From the NCBI GenBank assembly GCA_035304285.1, contig DATGQI010000013.1:1-37787 (forward strand): DNA of 37,787 nt, written 5' to 3'. A program made the translations under genes and the position numbers. This stretch comes from IDS-8 sp035304285. GTDB lineage: Bacteria; Pseudomonadota; Gammaproteobacteria; Steroidobacterales; Woeseiaceae. Below the pieces are notes generated by a model, which had not been told where the DNA came from, did not search any database, and saw only the letters and a list, made by a program, of their open reading frames with translations. This document shows, piece after piece, positions 31,704-37,787 of this stretch; the stretch's first letter is position 1, and every line of letters starts with the position of its first letter.

Positions 31704-33461
31704 TCACCGTTCCGGCTCCACCTCACCCCTCCACCCGGGCCCGCGCACCACCCGCCCCGGCGTCGCTCCGGTGTGCTCGCCATCCTCCAGCACCTGCTCC
31801 CCGTTCACGAAGACGTGCAGGACACCGCTCGAGTACACGTGCGGATTCTCGTACGTCGCGTTGTCCTTGATTGCATCGGGATCAAACACCACCACGTCGG
31901 CGAAATTCCCCGCCTGCAGCGAGCCGCGTCCCTCGATCCGCAGGTTGCCGGCCGGCAGCGATGTCAGGCGCCTTATGCCCTCCTGCAAAGAGATCAGTTG
32001 CTCGTCGCGCACATAGTTACCGAGGAAACGGGCGAAGGTTCCATAAGCGCGCGGATGCGGGTTCGAATCGAGAAAGACGCCCTCCGGCGCTCTCGCGTCG
32101 GCGTCCGAACCGACGCTGACCCATTCCTTTTGCACCTTCTTGCCAATGTTCTCCTCCGACATGAGGAAGTACACGGTCCCGACCCGGCTGCCGTCCTCTA
32201 TCACCAGGTCGATCGCCGCTTCCTCCGGCGAGGTTCCGCGCTGCTCGGCGACTTCGGCAAGCGTCTTGCCGGTCAGGCGCTTCAGGTCCGGGTTTTTGAA
32301 ACCGATGACGATGAGCTTGTCCGCGCCGGCGGCAAGGTACAGGTTCTCCCACTCGTCGCTCGGCGTTTTCATCTCCTCGATGACCCGCTCGCGGATCTCC
32401 GGGTCCTTCAGCCGCTCGATCCATTGCTGCGTTCCACCTTCCTGCACCCACGGCGGCATCGCGGCATCCAGCCCGGTGGCGCCGGCCGTGTACGGATAGA
32501 TGTCCGCTGTGATCTCAAGTCCCTCGGCACGCGCTGCATCGACTTTCTCGAACACCTGGTCCAGCTTGCTCCAGTTGTCGCGGCCTGCCGCCTTCAGGTG
32601 ATAGATCTCCGCACGGATGTTCGCCTCGCGTGCGATCTGCAGCAGCTCGTCGACCGCCTCCAGCAACTTGTTTCCTTCGCTGCGCATGTGCGAGATGTAC
32701 ATTCCGTCGTATTCCGCAGCGGTTTTCGCAAGCGCGACGAGCTCAGGCGTCTTCGCATAGAACGCCGGCGCGTAGATCAGGGACGAACCGACACCGAGGG
32801 CGCCCTCCTCCATCGCCTGGCGTACCAGCGCCTGCATCTCTTCGAGTTCCGGTTGCGTGGGATCGCGGTCTTCGAAGCCGATGACGTTCTCGCGGACCGT
32901 GGTCGCGCCAACGAAGGACGCAACGTTGACAGAGACGCCCTTGTTCTCGAGGAACTCGAGATACTCGCCGAGCGTGGTCCATTCAATGTCGTAACGGATG
33001 TCGCCCTGGCCTTCCTTCATGACCTGCTTGAGCGAGTCGTTCCACGGTCCCCAGGATTCACCCTCGCCGAAGACCTCGAGCGTCACGCCCTGCCGAACAT
33101 CGCTTTGCGCCCTGCCGTCCTCGACCAGCGAGCCGACGGCCCAGCTGAGCATGTTGATGAATCCCGGCGCGACCGCGAGTCCGGTGGCATCGACTTCCAC
33201 CTGTCCACGGGCATCGGCCAACTCGCCGATGGCAGCAATTCTGTCCCCGTCGATCGCCACGTCCGCGGAGACAGGCTCTCCACCGAGTCCGTCATACACG
33301 GTGCCGCCGCGGATGACGACGTCGTGAATCCTGCCTTCTGCCGCACTCGTCGCCGCGGGCGGCTCTTGCTCGCCGCATGCGCCGAGCAGGATCAGCGCGC
33401 CGAAAGCGCCCGCAGCAAGAAGTCCGCAAAATGTACGTCGCGAGGTTTCTACCCAATTCAT
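31704..33461 (-). CDS. D-aminoacylase-family amidohydrolase, Tat lipoprotein
   Basis: The family (N-acyl-D-amino-acid deacylases) releases D-amino acids from N-acyl forms. The N-terminus has a twin-arginine motif SRRTF (7-11) and lipobox LGAC (Cys29), so it is exported folded and lipid-anchored. The barrel has the metal-site His motifs ISHMRSEG and YHLKAAGRDNW and the Asp in SVGSDADARAP. The first metal motif is absent: where HxH follows PGFID in relatives, this protein reads PGFINMLSWA, and the bridging Cys of GNCG is replaced (GEGES). A one-metal or altered enzyme is likely. ATG 33461 has GGGGAAG upstream; nine extra codons to 33488 lack a site. It follows the YkvI-like transporter by 59 bases. 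Confidence 0.85.
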   Translation of the reverse strand: MNWVETSRRTFCGLLAAGAFGALILLGACGEQEPPAATSAAEGRIHDVVIRGGTVYDGLGGEPVSADVAIDGDRIAAIGELADARGQVEVDATGLAVAPGFINMLSWAVGSLVEDGRAQSDVRQGVTLEVFGEGESWGPWNDSLKQVMKEGQGDIRYDIEWTTLGEYLEFLENKGVSVNVASFVGATTVRENVIGFEDRDPTQPELEEMQALVRQAMEEGALGVGSSLIYAPAFYAKTPELVALAKTAAEYDGMYISHMRSEGNKLLEAVDELLQIAREANIRAEIYHLKAAGRDNWSKLDQVFEKVDAARAEGLEITADIYPYTAGATGLDAAMPPWVQEGGTQQWIERLKDPEIRERVIEEMKTPSDEWENLYLAAGADKLIVIGFKNPDLKRLTGKTLAEVAEQRGTSPEEAAIDLVIEDGSRVGTVYFLMSEENIGKKVQKEWVSVGSDADARAPEGVFLDSNPHPRAYGTFARFLGNYVRDEQLISLQEGIRRLTSLPAGNLRIEGRGSLQAGNFADVVVFDPDAIKDNATYENPHVYSSGVLHVFVNGEQVLEDGEHTGATPGRVVRGPGWRGEVEPER

Positions 33462-33520
33462 ATGCTTCCCCAAGAGTTTCTCAAACATCTGTCGGCGCCA
33501 GTGTAGCCGCCCGCGCTACG

Positions 33521-34666
33521 TCATGAAGAGCCGCTCGCGATCCGGTAGATACCCACCGTCACCAGCGGCACCATGTACACGGCAAAGAAGCCCCACGCGA
33601 TGGTGCCGTAGCCCTCGGCTATCAGCGACGTGATGCCCCAGAGCGAGAGCAGGGCGCTCACGAGAATGGCACTGACAGCCAGCACGGCGTGAGCTCCGCG
33701 TCCGAGTCCTTGCCCCCGTCGTTCCGCAAGCCAGGCATCGATGCGTTCGTTGATACCCTGGAGCATCCCGGCACCGGTCTCGATGAAGGTGCCGAACAGG
33801 ACGACGGAGAACAGGAGAAGCAGCGCCGTCAGCCCGAGTTCGGATATGAGCCAGTAAACCGGCAGCGCCTGTGCCAGGATCTCCGGATAGGCGACGAAGA
33901 AAGCAGTGTGGAACATGAACGCAGGAACAATCGCTATCGCGCCGGCAGCGGCCCCCGACGTCATCGCCTCGCCGCGAGTCTCGAAACTGCGGGTGACATA
34001 GAGCAGCAACGGCGCGACGGCGAGGTTGTACAGCGCGTACTTGAAGCCGCTCTGCAACCAGCCCCCGACAATTTCGCCGCCTGCTACCGCCTCGGCGATC
34101 GGCTCCCACCCCGCGCTGCCGAGCACCGCCACGAAAAACGCCGCGAAAACGATGTAAAGCACCAGGGACCAGAACGTCAGGACCTTCGCGATCAGCTCCC
34201 TCCCATAGAAAGTGAGCACGCCGATCACGAGCAACATCACCGACAGCCCGGCAACGTAAGGTATACCGAAGTTGTCGCGCAGAATGTTACCGGCCGCGGA
34301 TGCCAGCACCGCGAGTATCAACAGGAACAGGAGAATAACCAGGACTTCGAAGGCCACCCAGCCGCGCCCCAGCAGCAGCTTGAAAAAGTTGCGATAGTCG
34401 TAGACGCGGAAGGAGCGTGCCAGCTCGAAAGTCAGCGCAAGAACCAGCGACAGCACGAGGAACGCAACGCATAAGCCCAACAGCCCGCCGAGAAACCCGA
34501 ACGACGTGAAGAACTCGACAATCTCACGGCCGGTACCGTAGCCCCCGCCAATCATCACCGACTGGAACACGGCACCCGGCACGATGTACACACGCACGAA
34601 ACGCGAAGAGAATATTCCCTGCACCACTCCCCTTTTTTTCTTTCGAATGCTAAATGGTTTCGTCAA
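33521..34666 (-). CDS. YkvI-like inner-membrane transporter (APC-type fold, predicted)
   Basis: A hydrophobic protein with about ten helices. The N-terminal part YIVPGAVFQSVMIGGGYGTGREIVEFF matches the conserved start of the uncharacterised YkvI family, distantly related to amino-acid transporters with an unwound first helix (GGGYGTG). The substrate is unknown; its place before a D-aminoacylase-family gene suggests an amino acid or acyl-amino acid. The start is unsure: TTG 34666 gives 381 residues, while GTG 34627 or 34624, beside AAGGGGAG, would remove a basic stretch not usual in the family. It begins 19 bases after the patatin stop. Confidence 0.8.
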   Translation of the reverse strand: MTKPFSIRKKKRGVVQGIFSSRFVRVYIVPGAVFQSVMIGGGYGTGREIVEFFTSFGFLGGLLGLCVAFLVLSLVLALTFELARSFRVYDYRNFFKLLLGRGWVAFEVLVILLFLLILAVLASAAGNILRDNFGIPYVAGLSVMLLVIGVLTFYGRELIAKVLTFWSLVLYIVFAAFFVAVLGSAGWEPIAEAVAGGEIVGGWLQSGFKYALYNLAVAPLLLYVTRSFETRGEAMTSGAAAGAIAIVPAFMFHTAFFVAYPEILAQALPVYWLISELGLTALLLLFSVVLFGTFIETGAGMLQGINERIDAWLAERRGQGLGRGAHAVLAVSAILVSALLSLWGITSLIAEGYGTIAWGFFAVYMVPLVTVGIYRIASGSS

Positions 34667-34685
34667 TCCGCGCCGCCGATGACGC

Positions 34686-35621
34686 TCACCCGCTGACTTC
34701 GCTTGCCTGCAGGAGCCGGGAGATGTCGGCCGCGCGGCTATTCACTGCATCGACTCCGCGCTCGACGGCGAGCGCCGCGCGATGGAAATCCATTAGCCGT
34801 ATGTCCTGCACGTCGGGCACGATCTCGAGTTCGGGCGGGTCTCCTGCAAGGCGGCTGCGCGCGACTCGCTCCTGCATGATGTTGATGGCGCTGTTCACGA
34901 CGTCCAGCAGGGCAGGATCGCGGTTTGTTGGATCGCTGCTCGGCTCCAGCAGGCCATGAATGTAGTGCTGCATGCGGTCCAGGTAGCTCAGTTCTTCCTG
35001 GTGTTCCGCATCGGCGGGCAGCGGCTCCGGTGTCGTGCGCAACGGGCGCGCAAGCCGGTAGCGGTAGGGGCTCAGGTTCACGGCGATGACGATATCGGCG
35101 CCGAGCAGCCGGCAAAGCGTCACGGGAACCGGGTCGACCAGTCCGCCGTCCAGCAGCCAGGCACCTTCGCGCCGCACCGGCGGGAAGAGGCCGGGCAATG
35201 CGCACGAAGCGCGTACCGCTGCGATAGTCGAGCCCTCCCGCAACCACACGGTGCGGCCGGTATCGAGGTCGGTGGCGACGGCGCCGAAAGGCCGGTCGAG
35301 ATCGGGGATATCCCGGTCGGTGATCAGTTCTTCGATGGCGCGCATCACCCGGTTGCCCACGATGACGCCGCTGCCGAAGCTGGCATCCAGCAGTTTCAGC
35401 ACATCCAGGCGGCGGAGCTCCAGCACCCAGTTCTGCAGTGCCTCCAGTTTCCCGCTTGCGAGGGCGGCACCGACCAGCGCCCCGATGGAGGCACCGCTCA
35501 CCACCTGCGGGTCGATGCCCCGCTCACGCAGCGCCTTCAACGCACCGATGTGCGCCCATCCCCTGGCAGCACCGCCGCCCAGTGCGATCCCGATAACGGG
35601 TTTGTCAGTCATTATGAGCAT
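34686..35621 (-). CDS. Patatin-like phospholipase (RssA/NTE type)
   Basis: Predicted lipid acyl hydrolase acting at the cytosolic membrane face. The oxyanion loop GGGAARGWAHIG is at 15-26, the nucleophile Ser45 lies in GASIG (43-47), and the catalytic Asp158 in DGG completes the dyad. VDPVPVTLCRLLGADIVIAVNL follows as in the RssA/NTE group. The tail beyond 210 is helical and charged. Start ATG 35621 or ATG 35612 (MTDKP); neither has a strong ribosome site. It may head a transcript with the YkvI-like and D-aminoacylase-family genes. The 155 bases upstream hold a terminator-like hairpin only. Confidence 0.92.
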   Translation of the reverse strand: MLIMTDKPVIGIALGGGAARGWAHIGALKALRERGIDPQVVSGASIGALVGAALASGKLEALQNWVLELRRLDVLKLLDASFGSGVIVGNRVMRAIEELITDRDIPDLDRPFGAVATDLDTGRTVWLREGSTIAAVRASCALPGLFPPVRREGAWLLDGGLVDPVPVTLCRLLGADIVIAVNLSPYRYRLARPLRTTPEPLPADAEHQEELSYLDRMQHYIHGLLEPSSDPTNRDPALLDVVNSAINIMQERVARSRLAGDPPELEIVPDVQDIRLMDFHRAALAVERGVDAVNSRAADISRLLQASEVSG

Positions 35622-35732
35622 GTGACCACGGCACCGGCGTAGTGGATGAGCTGCAATGGTAACGCTTCCGGGGCTCCTCGCGGCGGATTTACAGCGCGTT
35701 GACGATGACGGGGATCAGAAGTACTCCGGCAC

Positions 35733-35758
35733 AAAAAAGAAATCGCCACCCTGGTGAT
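35733..35758 (-). terminator. Possible terminator of the XRE operon
   Basis: On the - strand AATCACC pairs with GGTG-GC-GATT (two-base bulge, very small loop) and is followed by TCTTTTTTG. The T-tract is good but the loop is tight, so the call is tentative. Confidence 0.4.
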
Positions 35759-35776
35759 TCGACGGTTGAGCTAATC

Positions 35777-35971
35777 TCAGGGCTCGTCCTGGAAGATCTC
35801 TTCGATCGCCATGCCGAAAAGCCGCGCCGCCCTGAACGCTAACGGCAGACTCGGATCGAATTTTCCCTTCTCTATCGCATTAATCGTCTGCCGCGATACC
35901 TGCAATCGGTCGGCGAGGTCTGCCTGGGTCCAGTCGCGCTCCGCGCGCAGCACTTTCAGGCGGTTCTTCAC
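35777..35971 (-). CDS. Small XRE-family transcriptional regulator
   Basis: The 64-residue protein is essentially one helix-turn-helix domain (4-57) with WTQADLADRLQVSRQTINAIEKGKFDPSL. This is the compact YozG/Cro-like type that occurs next to small membrane proteins. The start is GTG 35971, which overlaps the preceding TGA as GTGA and has AGGAGG upstream. Autoregulation at the palindrome 36415-36427 is inferred. No effector domain is present. Confidence 0.93.
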   Translation of the reverse strand: MKNRLKVLRAERDWTQADLADRLQVSRQTINAIEKGKFDPSLPLAFRAARLFGMAIEEIFQDEP

Positions 35972-36387
35972 CGGTACCTCCTGTAGCCGGCGAATATCCC
36001 CGCCATGTAGGCTAACGCCATCAGTATTACGAGAGCGCCTATCTCCGCGTCGAACGGAATGACGTTCGCCATATCGGCAGTGGACCAGGCAAGACCTGCG
36101 ATAAGGCCGACGCCCATCGAGAGACCCATGGCCTCGAGCTGGATCTTCTGGTGCATTTCATCGAGGCTCTTCAGGTGGCGCTTGTGTGCCAGGATCATGC
36201 CGACCCCGACCGCAAGATTGACGAGAATGGCGATGGAGCTTGCAGCCCTGGACTGCCAGATGAAGGTCGGACCGAAGGTTGCGACGGCCAGGGTCGCCAC
36301 CCAGGCGGCGGTCCAGTAGCCGAGTCGCACGGTGGACTTCGTGATGGTGGCAGCCCAGTCGTTGGAACTCGTTTGTTGCCGGCTCAT
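35968..36387 (-). CDS. Four-helix membrane protein paired with the XRE regulator
   Basis: A 139-residue protein with four predicted helices (about 24-42, 47-66, 88-106, 113-133) and a cytosolic amphipathic stretch HKRHLKSLDEMHQKIQLEAM between helices 2 and 3. I do not know a defined function. Such proteins are found upstream of short XRE regulators, where the pair may work as a membrane-sequestered switch, but this is inference. ATG 36387 lies about 41 bases downstream of a TTGACA promoter on the - strand. Confidence 0.8.
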   Translation of the reverse strand: MSRQQTSSNDWAATITKSTVRLGYWTAAWVATLAVATFGPTFIWQSRAASSIAILVNLAVGVGMILAHKRHLKSLDEMHQKIQLEAMGLSMGVGLIAGLAWSTADMANVIPFDAEIGALVILMALAYMAGIFAGYRRYR

Positions 36388-36414
36388 GTCTGGTACCTTT
36401 TACGATATATCAAG

Positions 36415-36427
36415 GATGTTTTACATC
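36415..36427. promoter_or_regulatory. Palindromic operator candidate for the XRE regulator
   Basis: GATGT-TTT-ACATC is a perfect inverted repeat lying directly downstream of the -10 element of the XRE operon, over the predicted start of transcription. A second palindrome, GATATATC, is at 36404-36411. This position suits repression by the small XRE protein. Confidence 0.5.
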
Positions 36428-36456
36428 AGGTTAGGGATCCGCCTGGGGAATGTCAA
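36428..36456 (-). promoter_or_regulatory. Sigma-70 promoter of the membrane protein-XRE operon
   Basis: On the - strand TTGACA (complement of 36451-36456) is exactly 17 bases from TAACCT (complement of 36428-36433; three of six -10 bases). It lies in the 103-base divergent region before the gene at 36387. Confidence 0.55.
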
Positions 36457-36490
36457 GTTTTATTTACCATCAGCGAAGCTTGCTTGACTT

Positions 36491-37135
36491 ATGATGGATG
36501 AACCCGTCAAACATCCGGTCTACCGCATCCGCAAGCTGTATCGGCGCGGCGCCCAACCGAAGGGTTATCAACACACGCTCGAGCTGCTCGACGACCGCGC
36601 CGGGAAAGTCATGGCGACCTGCGATGTCGTGGGCCGTTTCGCCTTCGCAAAGCACGAAATCGTTGATCATCTCGGGCGAACGTGGCGCATGCAGCCCAAC
36701 CGCAAGCTGATGCCCTCGCGCTGGATCGTTACGGATCCGGAGCAGACGATCGCGATGCAGTTCGACCAGAAGATTGCCGGCAAGCTCGTCAACCCGCTTT
36801 ACAAATGCGCCATGAGTTTCCTGGGCAGCGATGACAGGGAGCTCTACCGCCTCATCGACCCGAGAACCAACATCCCCGACAGGATGTTCGGCACCGGGCC
36901 GGACGACTGGGTAATCATCGAAGGGGACGCACTGGTGGCAAAACTGGTGCGGCTGCCTCGCGAGGAAACGCAGGCGAGCGGTTTACGCGGCGTACTGAGA
37001 AAGCTGGTAACGACATCCGATCCGGGCATCGTGAGCGTCGGCGCAGAGCACCTGTTCCCGGCGAACTTCTCTACGATGTCGATGAACGCACGCACACGCG
37101 GCAGCATCAGGCGGCGTTGCGGCATCACGGCGTAG
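36491..37135 (+). CDS. Hypothetical protein, possible tubby/LURP-like beta barrel
   Basis: A soluble 214-residue protein with no signal peptide or membrane helix. It alternates short beta-strand segments with turns, and contains WRMQPNRKLMPSRWIVTDPEQ and DDWVIIEGDALVAKLVRLPRE, a pattern that reminds me of LURP/tubby-C-like or scramblase-like barrels; this is a weak impression. The C-terminus has an Arg-rich tail. ATG 36491 is followed at once by ATG 36494; no ribosome site is clear. It is divergent from the XRE operon. No partner is apparent downstream because the next gene faces the other way. Confidence 0.7.
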   Translation: MMDEPVKHPVYRIRKLYRRGAQPKGYQHTLELLDDRAGKVMATCDVVGRFAFAKHEIVDHLGRTWRMQPNRKLMPSRWIVTDPEQTIAMQFDQKIAGKLVNPLYKCAMSFLGSDDRELYRLIDPRTNIPDRMFGTGPDDWVIIEGDALVAKLVRLPREETQASGLRGVLRKLVTTSDPGIVSVGAEHLFPANFSTMSMNARTRGSIRRRCGITA

Positions 37136-37178
37136 ATGGCCGAGCGCAGCCCGATACCGGTAGCGGCATGATGTTTGG

Positions 37179-37547
37179 CTAGTCGTCCATCCGCGGATCA
37201 GCCATCTGCCGCACTTCGGACTCGCCCTCGAAACCGGGCCAGTGCCTGCGGTGCAACTCCATGAACTCGGTCGCGACGCGAAGCGCTTCTTGCTTCGAGC
37301 CGACCTCCAGGATCGCCCAGCCGCCGATGACCTCCTTGCTCTCGGGGAAGGGTCCGTCGGTCATGGTGATCCTGCCGTTGTCGAGACGGATGCGGAAACC
37401 GTCCTTGCTCGGCGCCAGGCCGCCCGAGTCGACCAGCGTGCCTTCCCGGCTCGACCTCTGCACGAACTCGCCCATGGCTTCCATCAGCGCGGGCGGCGGC
37501 GCTTCGCGGTAAGACTCCGAGCTGCGGATGAACGTCAGGTATTTCAT
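37179..37547 (-). CDS. YciI-like (DGPF) domain protein
   Basis: A 122-residue dimeric ferredoxin-fold protein of the YCII group. The motif TDGPFPESKEVIGGW (about 63-77) is the signature of the DGPF branch often encoded beside extracytoplasmic-function sigma factors. Conserved features are the start KYLTFIRSSE and the ending MELHRRHWPGFEGESEVRQM. ATG 37547 has GGAGG upstream. No sigma factor is seen on this side of the window edge. Enzyme activity is unknown. Confidence 0.93.
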   Translation of the reverse strand: MKYLTFIRSSESYREAPPPALMEAMGEFVQRSSREGTLVDSGGLAPSKDGFRIRLDNGRITMTDGPFPESKEVIGGWAILEVGSKQEALRVATEFMELHRRHWPGFEGESEVRQMADPRMDD

Positions 37548-37647
37548 TGGGTCCTCCGAAGATTGATCATGCGACGAGACAGCCTCTTCGCTTATCTAAT
37601 CGAGCGGCATGACCGCGGATCGACAGCCCAGCCAGGGAATTCCGATA

Positions 37648-37787
37648 TGTTCGTCATCGAACTCGTCTACAAGGCCGACTTGCGCGAGATTGACGCGCAC
37701 ATGCGCGCGCACGTCCGGTTCCTGAAGAAGTATTACGCGGCCGGCAACTTCCTCGTGTCCGGCCGGAAGATACCGCGAGACGGGGGG
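37648..37787 (+). CDS. YciI family protein, N-terminal part (cut by window edge)
   Basis: The first 46 codons are present: MFVIELVYKADLREIDAHMR, then HVRFLKKYYAAGNFLVSGRK. This matches classic YciI proteins (HRxFLxxYYxAGxFLxSGP) with a His near residue 22 in the active pocket. AGGGAA lies upstream of ATG 37648. It is divergent from the DGPF-type relative next to it, separated by 100 bases. The rest lies outside the window. Confidence 0.85.

Noticed and set aside
1..37787. tRNA or rRNA genes and insertion sequences
   Set aside because: No cloverleaf, rRNA core or transposase sequence was seen by eye on either strand.

Overview
The window reads as chromosomal DNA of a GC-rich, Gram-negative bacterium, most likely a gammaproteobacterium. 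The clues are many lipoproteins, Lol-type sorting residues, a CadC-like membrane-bound winged-helix/TPR regulator, a bactofilin, and a family of short REP-like palindromes with consensus GTCGCCCG-N6-GGGCTCCTACAG. No genus can be named from sequence alone. I saw no rRNA, tRNA, CRISPR, phage or IS genes.

Bases 1-9954 form a nucleobase/nucleoside catabolic block. On the + strand lie the tail of a dihydropyrimidinase, preT and preA (NAD(P)-dependent dihydropyrimidine dehydrogenase) and cytidine deaminase. Converging on them from the - strand is a chain reading lipoprotein methyltransferase, lipocalin, adenosine deaminase, thymidine phosphorylase, NupC-type transporter, nucleoside hydrolase, ribokinase. 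Together they import nucleosides, deaminate and cleave them, phosphorylate ribose and reduce pyrimidine bases. REP clusters separate several of these genes.

Bases 9956-17219 hold two paralogous lipoprotein methyltransferases, a lipoprotein MTA/SAH-deaminase-type amidohydrolase, an unusual FolD (usual catalytic Lys is Gln), a decayed GyrI-like gene with two Trp codons turned to stops, a lone FAD-dependent tryptophan-halogenase-type enzyme and a small lipoprotein.

Bases 17307-21961 hold a BON-SRPBCC membrane protein behind a near-perfect sigma-54 promoter, the methionine-salvage genes mtnB-mtnC-mtnD (with a leaderless 14-codon upstream ORF coupled to mtnB and a probably leaderless mtnD), then a bactofilin and a methyltransferase-like protein.

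Bases 22008-25625 carry a long-leader transcription unit for two exported proteins, the second a metzincin-like metalloprotease with duplicated C-terminal domains, closed by a clear terminator.

Bases 25646-31607 are the most novel-looking part: a three-gene - strand unit of a membrane winged-helix/TPR regulator, a membrane-anchored protein built from EGRAVVVD repeats, and a 948-residue multi-pass S8 serine protease.

Bases 31704-35621 hold a patatin, a YkvI-like transporter and a Tat-lipoprotein D-aminoacylase-family protein. The rest is an XRE-regulator/membrane-protein pair with a palindromic operator candidate, an unknown 214-residue protein and two divergent YciI-like genes, the last cut by the window edge.
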